Shown here one piece after another: positions 8,922 through 17,224 of a stretch of 28,634 bases of DNA. The number at the start of each line of letters is the position of its first letter. The first letter of the stretch is position 1. This DNA is from CAWHOW01 sp050013795 (GTDB lineage: Bacteria; Bacteroidota; Bacteroidia; Bacteroidales; CG2-30-32-10): contig JBEKEO010000019.1 of assembly GCA_050013795.1 (NCBI GenBank), positions 1 through 28,634 of the forward strand, written 5' to 3'. The notes under the pieces were generated by a model that saw only the letters and a program-made list of their open reading frames with translations, was not told where the DNA came from and did no database searches. Both the position numbers and the translations under genes were made by a program.

Positions 8922-10475
8922 ATGCCAATATTGGGATCCATCATCAAAAGTGCTATTGAACTGAGGAGTAAGATTTCTTTTGATGCATTAAAACCTAAAT
9001 CTAATATAGCCCAAAAACGAACGCTGAAAAAAATGTTGCGTAAGGCGAGTATTACTGCCTTTGGCGAACACTATGGTTTTTCGGAAATACTTAAAGAAAA
9101 AGATGTTGTCAGTGCATTCCAGGAAAAGGTCCCTATTTTCGATTACAACTCTATTTTTAAAAAATGGTGGTATCGCGCTTTAAACGGAGAACCTTTTGTT
9201 TGCTGGCCGGGAAAAGTGAAATATTTTGCTTTAAGCTCGGGAACATCTGAGGCTTCCAGCAAATATATTCCGGTGACAGGAGATATGCTGAAAGCCATTA
9301 AAAAGACAAGTATACGCCAAATCTTTTCCCTTGCACAATATGACTTTCCTACAGAATTCTTTGAAAAAGGCATACTTATGCTTGGGGGAAGTACGCATCT
9401 TCAGTATAACGGAACGTATTATGAAGGAGACCTTTCGGGTATAACAGCAGGAAACATTCCTTTTTGGTTTCAGCATTTTTATAAGCCAGGCAAACGAATT
9501 TCAAAAGAGCGCGACTGGCCCACCAAACTAGAAGAAATTATTAAAAATGCTCCGAACTGGGATATTGGCATTATTTGCGGAGTTCCGGCATGGATACAGA
9601 TCCTTCTTGAAAGGGTTATTGAACGATATAACCTCAATAACATCCATGAGATATGGCCAAATTTTTCTATTTATGTGCATGGCGGTGTTTCGTTCACTCC
9701 TTATCAAAAAGGATTTGAGAAATTACTTGGTCATCCGATTACGTTTATTGAAACATACCTTGCTTCCGAAGGATTCATAGCTTATCAGAACAGGCCGAAT
9801 ACCACGTCAATGAGTCTTGAATTAGACAATGGACTTTTTTATGAGTTTGTGCCTTTTAACGATGAGAATTTCGATCAAAATGACAATATACGCCCGTTGG
9901 CTAAAGCTGTTCTGTTAAAAGATGTTGAGGAAGGCAAAGAATATGCATTGCTGATCTCATCATGTGCCGGCGCATGGAGATACTTAATCGGAGATATGAT
10001 CAAATTCACTTCAAAAGAACTATGTGAAATTGTGATCACCGGCAGGACAAAACATTTCCTTAGTTTGTGCGGAGAACATCTTTCGCAGGAAAACATGAAC
10101 CGCGCCATTGAAATGCTCGAAGATGAATTAAATATAGAGGTTCGCGAATTTACAGTGACCGGTATCAAACACAGGTCAATGTTCGCGCATAAATGGTATA
10201 TAGGCACAGAGAATAAGATAGACCCTGAAATTGTAAAAGAGAAAATAGATGAGAACCTTAAAATTTTAAACGACGATTACAGGGTGGAACGTATTGCTGC
10301 CATAAAAGACGTTTTTGTTGAAATTTTACCTCCTGATGCCTTTTACCAGTGGCTGAAACTTAAAGGAAAAGAAGGTGCACAGAATAAATTTCCAAGAGTG
10401 TTAAAAAACGGAAAGATTAACGAATGGGAAGAATTTTTGACTGAATTTAAAAAAACGCAATTGATAAGTACTTAA
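8922..10475 (+). CDS. GH3-family (auxin-responsive GH3-like) adenylating enzyme
   Basis: 517 residues matching the bacterial branch of the GH3 family, acyl-adenylate-forming enzymes that in plants conjugate amino acids to jasmonate, auxin or benzoates. The ATP/AMP motifs are visible: SSGTSE (105-110), ETYLASEGF near residue 280, and the GRTKHFLSLCGEH segment near residue 388. The bacterial substrate is not known and no partner gene lies beside it. The last codons (Ser-Thr-stop) lie inside a repeat that recurs at the end of the next gene. Family assignment is firm; any biochemical role in this organism is open. Confidence 0.92.
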   Translation: MPILGSIIKSAIELRSKISFDALKPKSNIAQKRTLKKMLRKASITAFGEHYGFSEILKEKDVVSAFQEKVPIFDYNSIFKKWWYRALNGEPFVCWPGKVKYFALSSGTSEASSKYIPVTGDMLKAIKKTSIRQIFSLAQYDFPTEFFEKGILMLGGSTHLQYNGTYYEGDLSGITAGNIPFWFQHFYKPGKRISKERDWPTKLEEIIKNAPNWDIGIICGVPAWIQILLERVIERYNLNNIHEIWPNFSIYVHGGVSFTPYQKGFEKLLGHPITFIETYLASEGFIAYQNRPNTTSMSLELDNGLFYEFVPFNDENFDQNDNIRPLAKAVLLKDVEEGKEYALLISSCAGAWRYLIGDMIKFTSKELCEIVITGRTKHFLSLCGEHLSQENMNRAIEMLEDELNIEVREFTVTGIKHRSMFAHKWYIGTENKIDPEIVKEKIDENLKILNDDYRVERIAAIKDVFVEILPPDAFYQWLKLKGKEGAQNKFPRVLKNGKINEWEEFLTEFKKTQLIST

Positions 10476-10504
10476 AGTGAGCTAAAGTTTGAAGTACTTA
10501 AAGT
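10466..10504 (+). repeat. Left repeat of the four-helix-bundle cassette
   Basis: The 13-mer AAGTACTTAAAGT occurs at 10466-10478 and 10492-10504. The 23 bp at 10466-10488 recur exactly at 10864-10886. The GH3 stop codon (10473-10475) lies inside the repeat at the same offset as the stop of the next gene in the right copy. Confidence 0.85.
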
Positions 10505-10510
10505 TGATTT

Positions 10511-10873
10511 ATGGATAATAAAGAATTTGGCAAACAATTAGAGGCTAGAACTAAAGCATTTGCTATTAATATTATTAAATTATCATCTTCATTACCTGAG
10601 ATACCCGAAGGTAAAGTGATAAGAAATCAAATTACGAAATCGGGGACAAGCATTGGAGCAAATTATAGGGAGGCAAACCGTGCAAGGAGTAAAGCAGATT
10701 TTATCAATAAGATAAAGATATGCGAAAGTGAAGCAAGCGAAACAAAATACTGGATTGAGATAATAGCTGATTTAAATTGGGTTGATACTAAAAGAATAAA
10801 ATTGATTACTACAGAAGCAAATGAAATACTTGCAATTTTTACATCAGTTGGGAAAGGGTTGAAAAGTACTTAA
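10511..10873 (+). CDS. Four-helix-bundle protein (S23 / 23S rRNA intervening-sequence family)
   Basis: 120 residues with the hallmarks of the TIGR02436-type four helix bundle family: ITKSGTSIGANYREANRA in the first half and KIKICESEASETKYWIE in the second. Relatives are encoded within intervening sequences of some 23S rRNA genes, and the Avd proteins of diversity-generating retroelements share the fold, but no rRNA or reverse transcriptase is near here. The protein is small, basic and probably oligomeric. Its gene sits between direct repeats and ends in Lys-Ser-Thr-stop, with the stop embedded in the repeat. Its function is unknown. The family is often found scattered as solitary genes in Bacteroidetes genomes. 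Confidence 0.92.
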   Translation: MDNKEFGKQLEARTKAFAINIIKLSSSLPEIPEGKVIRNQITKSGTSIGANYREANRARSKADFINKIKICESEASETKYWIEIIADLNWVDTKRIKLITTEANEILAIFTSVGKGLKST

Positions 10874-10951
10874 AGTGAGCTAAAGTACTTAAAGTTAAAA
10901 GTTAGTGTCAACTTTAGGCACTCTAGGCACTTCACACTTTAGTCACTAAAT
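10864..10951 (+). repeat. Right repeat and structured tail of the four-helix-bundle cassette
   Basis: The 23-bp copy at 10864-10886 matches 10466-10488 exactly, and the 13-mer AAGTACTTAAAGT is present at 10864 and 10883. The tail to 10951 repeats words like TTTAGGCACT and CTAGGCACTT. Its ACTTTAGTCACT is a near inverse of AGTGAGCTAAAGT at 10875-10887, so the region could fold into an imperfect hairpin. Confidence 0.75.
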
Positions 10952-10991
10952 ATGCGCTATACAATAATGAGCAACAAATACATAAATATAC

Positions 10992-11633
10992 ATGTTTCGC
11001 GTATTTTTTGAAGGAATAATATTAGGATTACTGGTGGCGGTTACGCTGGGACCGGCTTTCTTCACCATTATACAAACCGGTATCGAACGAGGGTTTAAAT
11101 CAGCATTTTATACCGCGCTTGGCATCCTGATTTGCGATTTCTTTTTGATTGTTGTTTGTTATCTAGGGTTCTCTACTTTCGATTCCAGCGTGGCCAACAA
11201 CAAGCTTTATATAGGCTTTACGGGAGGCATTATCCTTATAATATACGGCACCTATACTTACCTTAAAAAGCCCGATATATTGAAGCGAAGAAGTGCAAAA
11301 TATAAAACGCCCCCTGCCACCACAAGGCAATATATATATATCATTAAGGGATTTTTTCTGAATATCGCCAACCCTTTTATCATTCTTTTCTGGCTGACTG
11401 CTATGGGTTGGGTTGCGGCGCGCGCCGAAGGAAAACTTATTGATTATGTGATTATTTTCTTCTCGGGAACTTTAATTACCACCTTCGGAACCGACCTGTT
11501 AAAAAGCTTTGTAGGGAATAAAATTAAAAGCTACCTCCGTCCCCGTGTCCAGTTCCGCATAAACCGTATCCTTGGAATTGCATTAATTGTAAGCGGAATA
11601 GTACTGATGGTACGCGTTATCTGGAAGTTTTAG
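10992..11633 (+). CDS. LysE-family amino-acid exporter / translocator
   Basis: 213 residues with about six hydrophobic segments. The N-terminal signature GLLVAVTLGPAFFTIIQTGIERG is the LysE/RhtB family pattern around its conserved GP, and NPFIILFWLTAMG begins the second half, as in other family members. It would sit in the inner membrane and export amino acids or related metabolites; the substrate cannot be read from sequence. The ATG at 10992 gives the expected short N-terminus before the first helix. It ends with TAG, one of several genes here that use amber as a normal stop. Confidence 0.9.
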   Translation: MFRVFFEGIILGLLVAVTLGPAFFTIIQTGIERGFKSAFYTALGILICDFFLIVVCYLGFSTFDSSVANNKLYIGFTGGIILIIYGTYTYLKKPDILKRRSAKYKTPPATTRQYIYIIKGFFLNIANPFIILFWLTAMGWVAARAEGKLIDYVIIFFSGTLITTFGTDLLKSFVGNKIKSYLRPRVQFRINRILGIALIVSGIVLMVRVIWKF

Positions 11634-11634
11634 C

Positions 11635-11656
11635 TGTGCTGTTGAAAAACAGTACA
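11635..11656 (+). terminator. Hairpin after the LysE-type gene, possible weak terminator
   Basis: A nine-pair stem (TGTGCTGTT with AACAGTACA, one G-U pair) closes a GAAA tetraloop just after the stop. No T-run follows, so it may protect the 3' end rather than terminate transcription. Confidence 0.4.
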
Positions 11657-11701
11657 TTGAACTAATTTCAATATAATATTGATGCACTCCATACTCGTCA
11701 T

Positions 11702-11855
11702 TTGACAGATAAGCATCATTGTATGTTATACAACGATTCTTATTTGACAGTAAAGCATCCTTATATGTTATACAACGATCCTTATTCGACAGTAAAGCAT
11801 CCTTATATGCAATACAACGATCCTTATTCGACAGATTACGACCCTTAAATGGCAG
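11702..11855. repeat. Tandem array with 21-bp period built from two alternating units
   Basis: Seven full 21-bp units plus 7 bp of an eighth. Units alternate between type A (TTGACAG or TCGACAG start, ending GCATCCTTAT) and type B (ATGTTATACAACGATCCTTA plus T), so the array also reads as a 42-bp repeat. Successive A units begin at 11702, 11744, 11786 and 11828. It fills the 320-bp space between the LysE-type gene and the convergent end of the efflux operon. No gene was found there. Confidence 0.9.
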
Positions 11856-11953
11856 AAAAGGAAAATGGATGCGGGAATTAATATAAGGAAAATGAAGTCA
11901 TTGAAGGATGGCTGTATGGAAAGGAAATTTATTGAACAGGATACAATTAACTA

Positions 11954-13072
11954 CTAAGTGACTTTTCTATACCGCCATATAGCAAAAGACATCATAGCCA
12001 CAGCATAAACGGAAATGCTGCAAAGTTGAGGCAATATATCATGCAAACTGGAACCTTTCATTAATATCATTCGCATGGCCTGTATGAAATAAGCCACTGG
12101 GTTCACTATATTTATTCTCTGTGCCCATACAGGCATGCTTTCCACAGGAGTGAACAAGCCGCTCATCATAATAAACACTATCATGAAAAAGAACGTTATA
12201 AACATCGACTGCTGTTGAGTATTGTTGATAGTGGAAATAAGAAGTCCGGCTCCCAGTACCACGAGCAGGTAAACAGATGAGAATAAAAATACAACTCCCA
12301 GGTTTCCTAGCATAGGAATATTAAAAAGCAGTTTGCCCAGTGTAAGCCCGAAGCCAAGTTCAAATTGTGCAATAAGCCAGAAAGGCAAAAGCTTGCCAAT
12401 AATAAACTGATATTTCTTTATAGGAGTAATATTTAGCTGCTCTATTGTTCCCATTTCCTTTTCCCTCACAACATTCATTCCTGTAAGCATCACCCCAATG
12501 ATGGTAATAAGCAGCACAAGAATCCCGGGAACCATATAGTTTTTATAATTCAGTTCCGGGTTGAACCAGTATGATTCTGTTGTTGTAATCGCAGAGGTTT
12601 GAACGTTTGAAGGAAGATTGGTCCATGCAGTAATAAGCCCTGCATTATAATCAAGAATGATGGAACTGGTGTAAGCATAGATAAGTCCGGCAGATGCCGC
12701 ATTAATGGCATTGATAACCAATTGTACCTTTTGCGAGTTCTCTGTTTTTAATTTCTTTTCAAAATCCGGGGGGATGACCATAATTATATCGGCTTTGTTT
12801 CTTTGCAGGTCTTCTTCTCCTGCTTTATCCGAATAAGAGAAATTGGTTATTTCATAAAATGGTGAGCCGCTGAACTTGCTGATGATATCGCGTGAAACCG
12901 TGCTCATGTCCCTGTCGATAATGTGCATTTTTATATGTTTCATCTCGAAAGAGGCGGCATGAACCAGTATAAGCAGCTGCACAAAGGGCATCACAAATAT
13001 CATAGGCAGCATGGCCCTGTTGCGCTTTATTTGCAAAAACTCTTTCCGTAATATGAATAAAATCGTTCTCAT
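11954..13072 (-). CDS. ABC-2 type efflux permease (YbhR/YbhS-like)
   Basis: 372 residues with the ABC2_membrane_3 layout: one N-terminal helix (about 22-41), a large extracytoplasmic domain (about 42-175) and five helices in the C-terminal half. The coupling segment REKEMGTIEQLNITPIKKYQ (about 208-227), with the family E-K-E-x-G-T motif, contacts the ATPase. It is the last gene of the efflux operon, 12 nt after the other permease. The two permeases are different proteins and probably form a heterodimer, as YbhS and YbhR do in E. coli. Translation ends with two consecutive amber codons (11951-11956). Confidence 0.93.
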   Translation of the reverse strand: MRTILFILRKEFLQIKRNRAMLPMIFVMPFVQLLILVHAASFEMKHIKMHIIDRDMSTVSRDIISKFSGSPFYEITNFSYSDKAGEEDLQRNKADIIMVIPPDFEKKLKTENSQKVQLVINAINAASAGLIYAYTSSIILDYNAGLITAWTNLPSNVQTSAITTTESYWFNPELNYKNYMVPGILVLLITIIGVMLTGMNVVREKEMGTIEQLNITPIKKYQFIIGKLLPFWLIAQFELGFGLTLGKLLFNIPMLGNLGVVFLFSSVYLLVVLGAGLLISTINNTQQQSMFITFFFMIVFIMMSGLFTPVESMPVWAQRINIVNPVAYFIQAMRMILMKGSSLHDILPQLCSISVYAVAMMSFAIWRYRKVT

Positions 13073-13084
13073 TAATTTCTTATA

Positions 13085-14191
13085 CTATTCCAATCGAATC
13101 TTAAATTTTTTGATGGCAATCATTAATACAAACATGATCATTCCTGTAAGTATGAGAAGCTCTTTCCAGATATAGGTAAAGCCCAATCCTTTTAACATGA
13201 TCGTTTTAAGAATAATGATAAACCATCTGGCAGGTACAATGTTGGTCAGTAACTGCAGTGGCAACGGCATGTTTTCAATGGGAAAGATAAATCCTGAAAG
13301 CAGTATAGTAGGTAGAAACAATCCCAGCATGGAGATCATCATGGCAGTCATCTGGCTGTTGGCAATAGTGGATATAAAAATACCGAGTGATAAAACCATG
13401 ATGATAAAAACAATAGTAACAAACATCAGCATCAGGTAGCTGCCGGTAATTGGCATACCGAACACCCATTTGCCAAGGAGTATGATAGTAACAGCATTAA
13501 TAATGGATAAAAAGACATAGGGAATTACTTTGCCTATGATTATCTGTAATGGTTTCAGTGGAGACACCAAAAGTATTTCCATAGTGCCAAGTTCTTTTTC
13601 GCGGGCTATGGAAATGGATGTCATCATTGCGCAGACCAGCATCAGCAATATGGATATAATGCCAGGCACAAACATAAACACGCTCTTTAAATCAGGGTTG
13701 TAACGCATCTGCACTTCGGGAATGATCTGGTAAGGCATTTTATTTTCAGCAAGTTGTTCTCGCTGAAAATCGTTGATGATAGCGGTAGTGTAGTTGACGA
13801 GTATTTCAGCATTGTTAGGGTCAGAAGCATCGGCAATAATCTGAACAGCAGCTTTGCCATCTTTCCTGTATTTCTTTTCAAAATCTTCCTGAAAGATGAT
13901 GACCTCTTTTATTTTCCCCACCTTGAATATCTTATCTATATCGGATGAGGTGGAAAGGTTTTCGCTTAAAATAAAGTAACCAGACGAGACAATCTTTTGC
14001 GAGAGCTTACGCGTCATCTCGTCTTTCGAATTGTCGAGTATGGCAATTTTGGCATCCTTGATATCCGTGTTAATGGCAAAACCAAAAAGTAGCACTTGTA
14101 TAACAGGCATGCCGAACAAGACGATCAGTGTCCGGAAGTCGCGGAATATGTGAAAGAATTCTTTTTTTACAAAACCGATGAATCTTTTCAT
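13085..14191 (-). CDS. ABC-2 type efflux permease (YbhS/YhhJ-like)
   Basis: 368 residues, same architecture as its neighbour: helix at about 22-41, extracytoplasmic domain to about 170, then helices near 172-193, 222-245, 255-278, 286-310 and 344-362. The coupling segment is AREKELGTMEILLVSPLKP. Its ATG overlaps the TGA of the upstream gene by 4 nt (ATGA), a sign of translational coupling. It probably pairs with the permease at 11954-13072 and the two ATPases upstream to export a drug-like or lipid substrate. The substrate is unknown. Confidence 0.93.
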   Translation of the reverse strand: MKRFIGFVKKEFFHIFRDFRTLIVLFGMPVIQVLLFGFAINTDIKDAKIAILDNSKDEMTRKLSQKIVSSGYFILSENLSTSSDIDKIFKVGKIKEVIIFQEDFEKKYRKDGKAAVQIIADASDPNNAEILVNYTTAIINDFQREQLAENKMPYQIIPEVQMRYNPDLKSVFMFVPGIISILLMLVCAMMTSISIAREKELGTMEILLVSPLKPLQIIIGKVIPYVFLSIINAVTIILLGKWVFGMPITGSYLMLMFVTIVFIIMVLSLGIFISTIANSQMTAMMISMLGLFLPTILLSGFIFPIENMPLPLQLLTNIVPARWFIIILKTIMLKGLGFTYIWKELLILTGMIMFVLMIAIKKFKIRLE

Positions 14192-14634
14192 ACCTGAATT
14201 ACATTTTTTATTCCTGCTCTAAAAAACCTGAATGCTGAAAGTAACAAAGGAATGCCCATTGCTAAATAAAAGGTGTATAAATATGCCGGATCTATGATAT
14301 TTGTTTTTCTTAAAGTAATTCCGGCAGATATCATTATTGTCATTAATATGTAGCTTCTTAAATTAAAAAAAGAAAAGAAGCATGGATTATCAACTTTGAT
14401 AAGCGAAATACGTGTTATATGTTTCTTTGAAATCCTTGTAAACATAAATATATAGAAACAGCTACCTGCTATGAGTCCAATAATAATTTCTAAAAGAAGC
14501 CAATTTTGAATTGCAATCAACGCCAACAATGCCCTTGTGATTAGCATGCCTCCTGCAATGCTCCATGCGCATCCTGCAATAAAAAGCAATGTTCTTTTTT
14601 TAACACCTGGTTTTAATTTCTGTGCTAATCTCAT
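14188..14634 (-). CDS. Four-helix membrane protein inside the efflux operon, unknown
   Basis: 148 residues with a basic N-terminus and four likely membrane helices (about 16-40, 43-65, 92-108 and 115-135). A conserved-looking central segment FTRISKKHITRI...NPCFFSFFNLRSYI lies between the second and third. No known family was recognised. It sits between the second ATPase (5 nt gap) and the permease (4 nt overlap), so it is almost surely translated with them. It may be an accessory subunit of the exporter or a passenger. The E. coli Ybh system has no equivalent in this position as far as I know. Confidence 0.72.
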   Translation of the reverse strand: MRLAQKLKPGVKKRTLLFIAGCAWSIAGGMLITRALLALIAIQNWLLLEIIIGLIAGSCFYIFMFTRISKKHITRISLIKVDNPCFFSFFNLRSYILMTIMISAGITLRKTNIIDPAYLYTFYLAMGIPLLLSAFRFFRAGIKNVIQV

Positions 14635-14639
14635 AATTA

Positions 14640-15383
14640 TTAATCCTCTTTATTTCTTGCAAGTTTTAAAAATACTTCGTTCATGGTTGTTGCTTCAAAC
14701 CTCTTTTTCAGCATACCGGGCGTATCAAGGGCTTCTATACGACCTTCAGTCATTATGGAAACACGGTCACAATATTCTGCTTCATCCATATAATGTGTAG
14801 TAATGAAGACGGTAACGCCTGTTCCCGCTGCTTCATAAATCATTTCCCAGAATTGTCTTCTTGTTATAGGGTCTACTCCGCTTGTAGGCTCGTCGAGGAA
14901 AATAATTTTCGGACTATGTATGAGTGCAACCGAGAATGCAAGCTTTTGTTTCCATCCCAAAGGCAAGGCTTTTAATAATATTTTTTTAACTTCTTCCAAT
15001 CCGAGTTTCTCTATCAGCATCTCTGAACGTTCTTTGATCTGCTTATTTGAAAGCCCGTAAATACCGGCATAAAATCTTATATTTTCTATGGGAGTCAAGT
15101 CTTCATAAAGCGAAAACCGCTGACTCATATAACCAATATTCTTTTTAATTTCTTCAGTTTGTCTGTAAACATCAAATCCGGCAACAGTAACCTCGCCTGA
15201 TGTTGGTTTTGATAGCCCGCAAAGTATCTTCATTGCAGTTGTTTTACCAGCTCCATTTGCTCCAAGGAAACCAAATATCTCACCTTTGTAAACATCAAAG
15301 GTCAGGTTGTCGTTTGCGGTAAAATGACCGAAACGTTTTATAAGGTTTTTGACTTCTATTATTTTTTCCTGGGTGTCCGGCAT
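14640..15383 (-). CDS. ABC transporter ATPase, second of an asymmetric pair
   Basis: 247-residue nucleotide-binding subunit. Walker A is GANGAGKTT (41-49), Walker B KIIFLDE (159-165), and the switch histidine is H197 in ITTHYMDEA. The ABC signature is degenerate, LPLGWKQ (140-146) in place of LSGGQ. It is separate from the first ATPase but abuts it directly, corresponding to the two halves of the fused YbhF-type ATPase. With the partner it should form a heterodimer in which this subunit provides Walker A, Walker B and H-loop for the intact ATP site. Confidence 0.95.
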   Translation of the reverse strand: MPDTQEKIIEVKNLIKRFGHFTANDNLTFDVYKGEIFGFLGANGAGKTTAMKILCGLSKPTSGEVTVAGFDVYRQTEEIKKNIGYMSQRFSLYEDLTPIENIRFYAGIYGLSNKQIKERSEMLIEKLGLEEVKKILLKALPLGWKQKLAFSVALIHSPKIIFLDEPTSGVDPITRRQFWEMIYEAAGTGVTVFITTHYMDEAEYCDRVSIMTEGRIEALDTPGMLKKRFEATTMNEVFLKLARNKED

Positions 15384-16304
15384 TTATTTTTCCTCATTAC
15401 TATTCATAAGCTCCATAAAGCAATCTTCTATATCTGGATTTTCAGGGAAAATCATTACATCTTTAAATCCTTTAGATAAAATATATTTATCCAATTCTTC
15501 TTTCTTGTAATCATCTTGCAAAGGCGAGAAATGGAGATATTCACCAAAAGGATATACACTTCCTGTTTCATGGAAAGACTGCAACTCTTTTAAAAGCTGG
15601 TACATATTTCCTGCTTTTACAGCAAACAATTTTTTATTGAAAGACCTCTTAATTTCTTCAGGTTTGTCAATGGTTAGTATTCTGCCATTCTGTATTAGGG
15701 CAACCCTATCGCACAATGAAGCCTCGTCCATATAAGGAGTGGAAACAAGTATTGTGATGCCGCCTTTCTTTAGTCTTAAAAGCATTTCCCAGAATTCTTT
15801 TCTAGATACAGCATCCACACCTGTTGTTGGTTCATCAAGGAACAGCACATCTGGTTTATGAATCATTGCACATGAAAGTGCAAGTTTTTGTTTCATTCCG
15901 CCTGACAGTTTTCCTGCTAAGCGATCTTTAAATGGCTCTATCTGGCTGTATATATCTTTTATTAAATCATAGTTTTGTTCTATCGTTGTGCCGAAGATAG
16001 TAGCAAAGAACTCAAGATTTTCCTTCACCGATAGATCCTGATACAAAGAAAACCTCCCTGGCATGTAACCAACAATACGGCGTATCTTTTTATAATCTTT
16101 TACAACATCAAAACCCTCAACGGATGCTTTGCCTTTATCGGGTTTTAAAAGTGTAGTGAGTATCCTGAACAATGATGTTTTGCCTGCGCCATCAGGACCA
16201 ATAATGCCAAACAATTCTCCTTTCGAAACGATGAAAGAAGTTTCCTGCAAAGCTTTTACTTTACCATATGATTTTTCGGCGCTATCTACAACAACTGATA
16301 TCAT
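15384..16304 (-). CDS. ABC transporter ATPase, first of an asymmetric pair
   Basis: 306 residues. Walker A is GPDGAGKTS (36-44), the ABC signature LSGGMKQ is intact (133-139), and Walker B is DVLFLDE (152-158). The H-loop position reads STPYMDEA, with P190 where histidine is usual. The C-terminal about 80 residues past the core form an extra small domain. The stop is directly followed by the ATG of the second ATPase. Together they match the N- and C-terminal halves of YbhF-type proteins, so the two genes look like the unfused form. It starts 18 nt after the adaptor gene. Confidence 0.95.
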   Translation of the reverse strand: MISVVVDSAEKSYGKVKALQETSFIVSKGELFGIIGPDGAGKTSLFRILTTLLKPDKGKASVEGFDVVKDYKKIRRIVGYMPGRFSLYQDLSVKENLEFFATIFGTTIEQNYDLIKDIYSQIEPFKDRLAGKLSGGMKQKLALSCAMIHKPDVLFLDEPTTGVDAVSRKEFWEMLLRLKKGGITILVSTPYMDEASLCDRVALIQNGRILTIDKPEEIKRSFNKKLFAVKAGNMYQLLKELQSFHETGSVYPFGEYLHFSPLQDDYKKEELDKYILSKGFKDVMIFPENPDIEDCFMELMNSNEEK

Positions 16305-16322
16305 TACCTAACCCTTATTTTT

Positions 16323-17207
16323 TTATTCAAACCTAACTTCACCTGGCATTCCAATCTTCATTGTTCCATCATTCTTCACTTTGACCTTTACAGCATATAC
16401 AAGGTTAACCCTTTCTTCTTTTGTCTGTATGATCTTTGGTGTGAATTCAGAGGATGATGAAATCCAAGTAATTATTCCTTCGTATTCTTTGTTCTCTTTT
16501 TCATTTTTGTCAACAAGCACTTTTACTTTCTGCCCCAGCTTTATTTGTGGAAGTTGAGAGCCGCTCACATAAATACGCAGGTAGATATTACTGAGATCAG
16601 CAATTTTATACAGAGGTTTTCCTAGTGTTACCACTTCGTTTGATTCAGCATATTTTGTGAGTACTGTTCCATCTTCAGGATTTATAATAAGTGATCTTTT
16701 AATCTGATCATTCAACTGTGCAATTTGCTTATCATAAGCAGCATCTTCGTTTAACACCTGAGCATTTTGCGTTTCAATAGACGAGATCTGTTTATCGTAT
16801 ACTGCAAGCAGCCCGTTAATATCATCCATTTGCTGTTGAGTAGCCGCACCATCTTTAAATAATTTTACCAGCCTGTCTTTATCAACCTGCGAAGTTTTTT
16901 TCTGCTCTTCAATTACCTTAATTTGTGCGGTAATATTATCCAGCTTTGTTGATGCAGATTTCTTTTGAGCAATAATTTCATCTCGTCTTAATGACAACTG
17001 AACTGTATCTACAAGTGCTATGGTATCGTCTTTTTTTAATACCTGTCCCTCATCAGTGTTTAAAAAAATCAGCTTTCCAGCAGTCTCTGTAGATATTGTT
17101 ACTTCGGTAGATTCGAAAGTGCCATAAGCATCCGATTTGCCATTATTCCCAGAACATGCCGATAACAGCGTAATTGCTACAATAAATAAACTATGATATC
17201 TTTTCAT
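16323..17207 (-). CDS. HlyD/YbhG-type periplasmic adaptor lipoprotein
   Basis: 294 residues. The signal peptide has a lipobox LSAC (residues 15-18), so the mature protein is anchored through C18. A split biotinyl-lipoyl-like domain flanks a long coiled-coil hairpin (about 70-165, rich in K, Q, D and E with ISSIETQ and QLNDQI heptads), followed by a beta-barrel domain (YLRIYVSGSQLPQIKLGQ). It bridges the inner-membrane ABC exporter and a TolC-type channel. The order tolC - hlyD - ATPases - permeases supports a tripartite exporter. It starts 17 nt after the natural (third) stop of the tolC frame. Confidence 0.93.
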   Translation of the reverse strand: MKRYHSLFIVAITLLSACSGNNGKSDAYGTFESTEVTISTETAGKLIFLNTDEGQVLKKDDTIALVDTVQLSLRRDEIIAQKKSASTKLDNITAQIKVIEEQKKTSQVDKDRLVKLFKDGAATQQQMDDINGLLAVYDKQISSIETQNAQVLNEDAAYDKQIAQLNDQIKRSLIINPEDGTVLTKYAESNEVVTLGKPLYKIADLSNIYLRIYVSGSQLPQIKLGQKVKVLVDKNEKENKEYEGIITWISSSSEFTPKIIQTKEERVNLVYAVKVKVKNDGTMKIGMPGEVRFE

Positions 17208-17224
17208 ATATAAATTATTTTCTG

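Noticed and set aside
10511..10873. Diversity-generating retroelement accessory protein (Avd)
   Set aside because: The fold family is shared, but no reverse transcriptase, template repeat or variable repeat was found.
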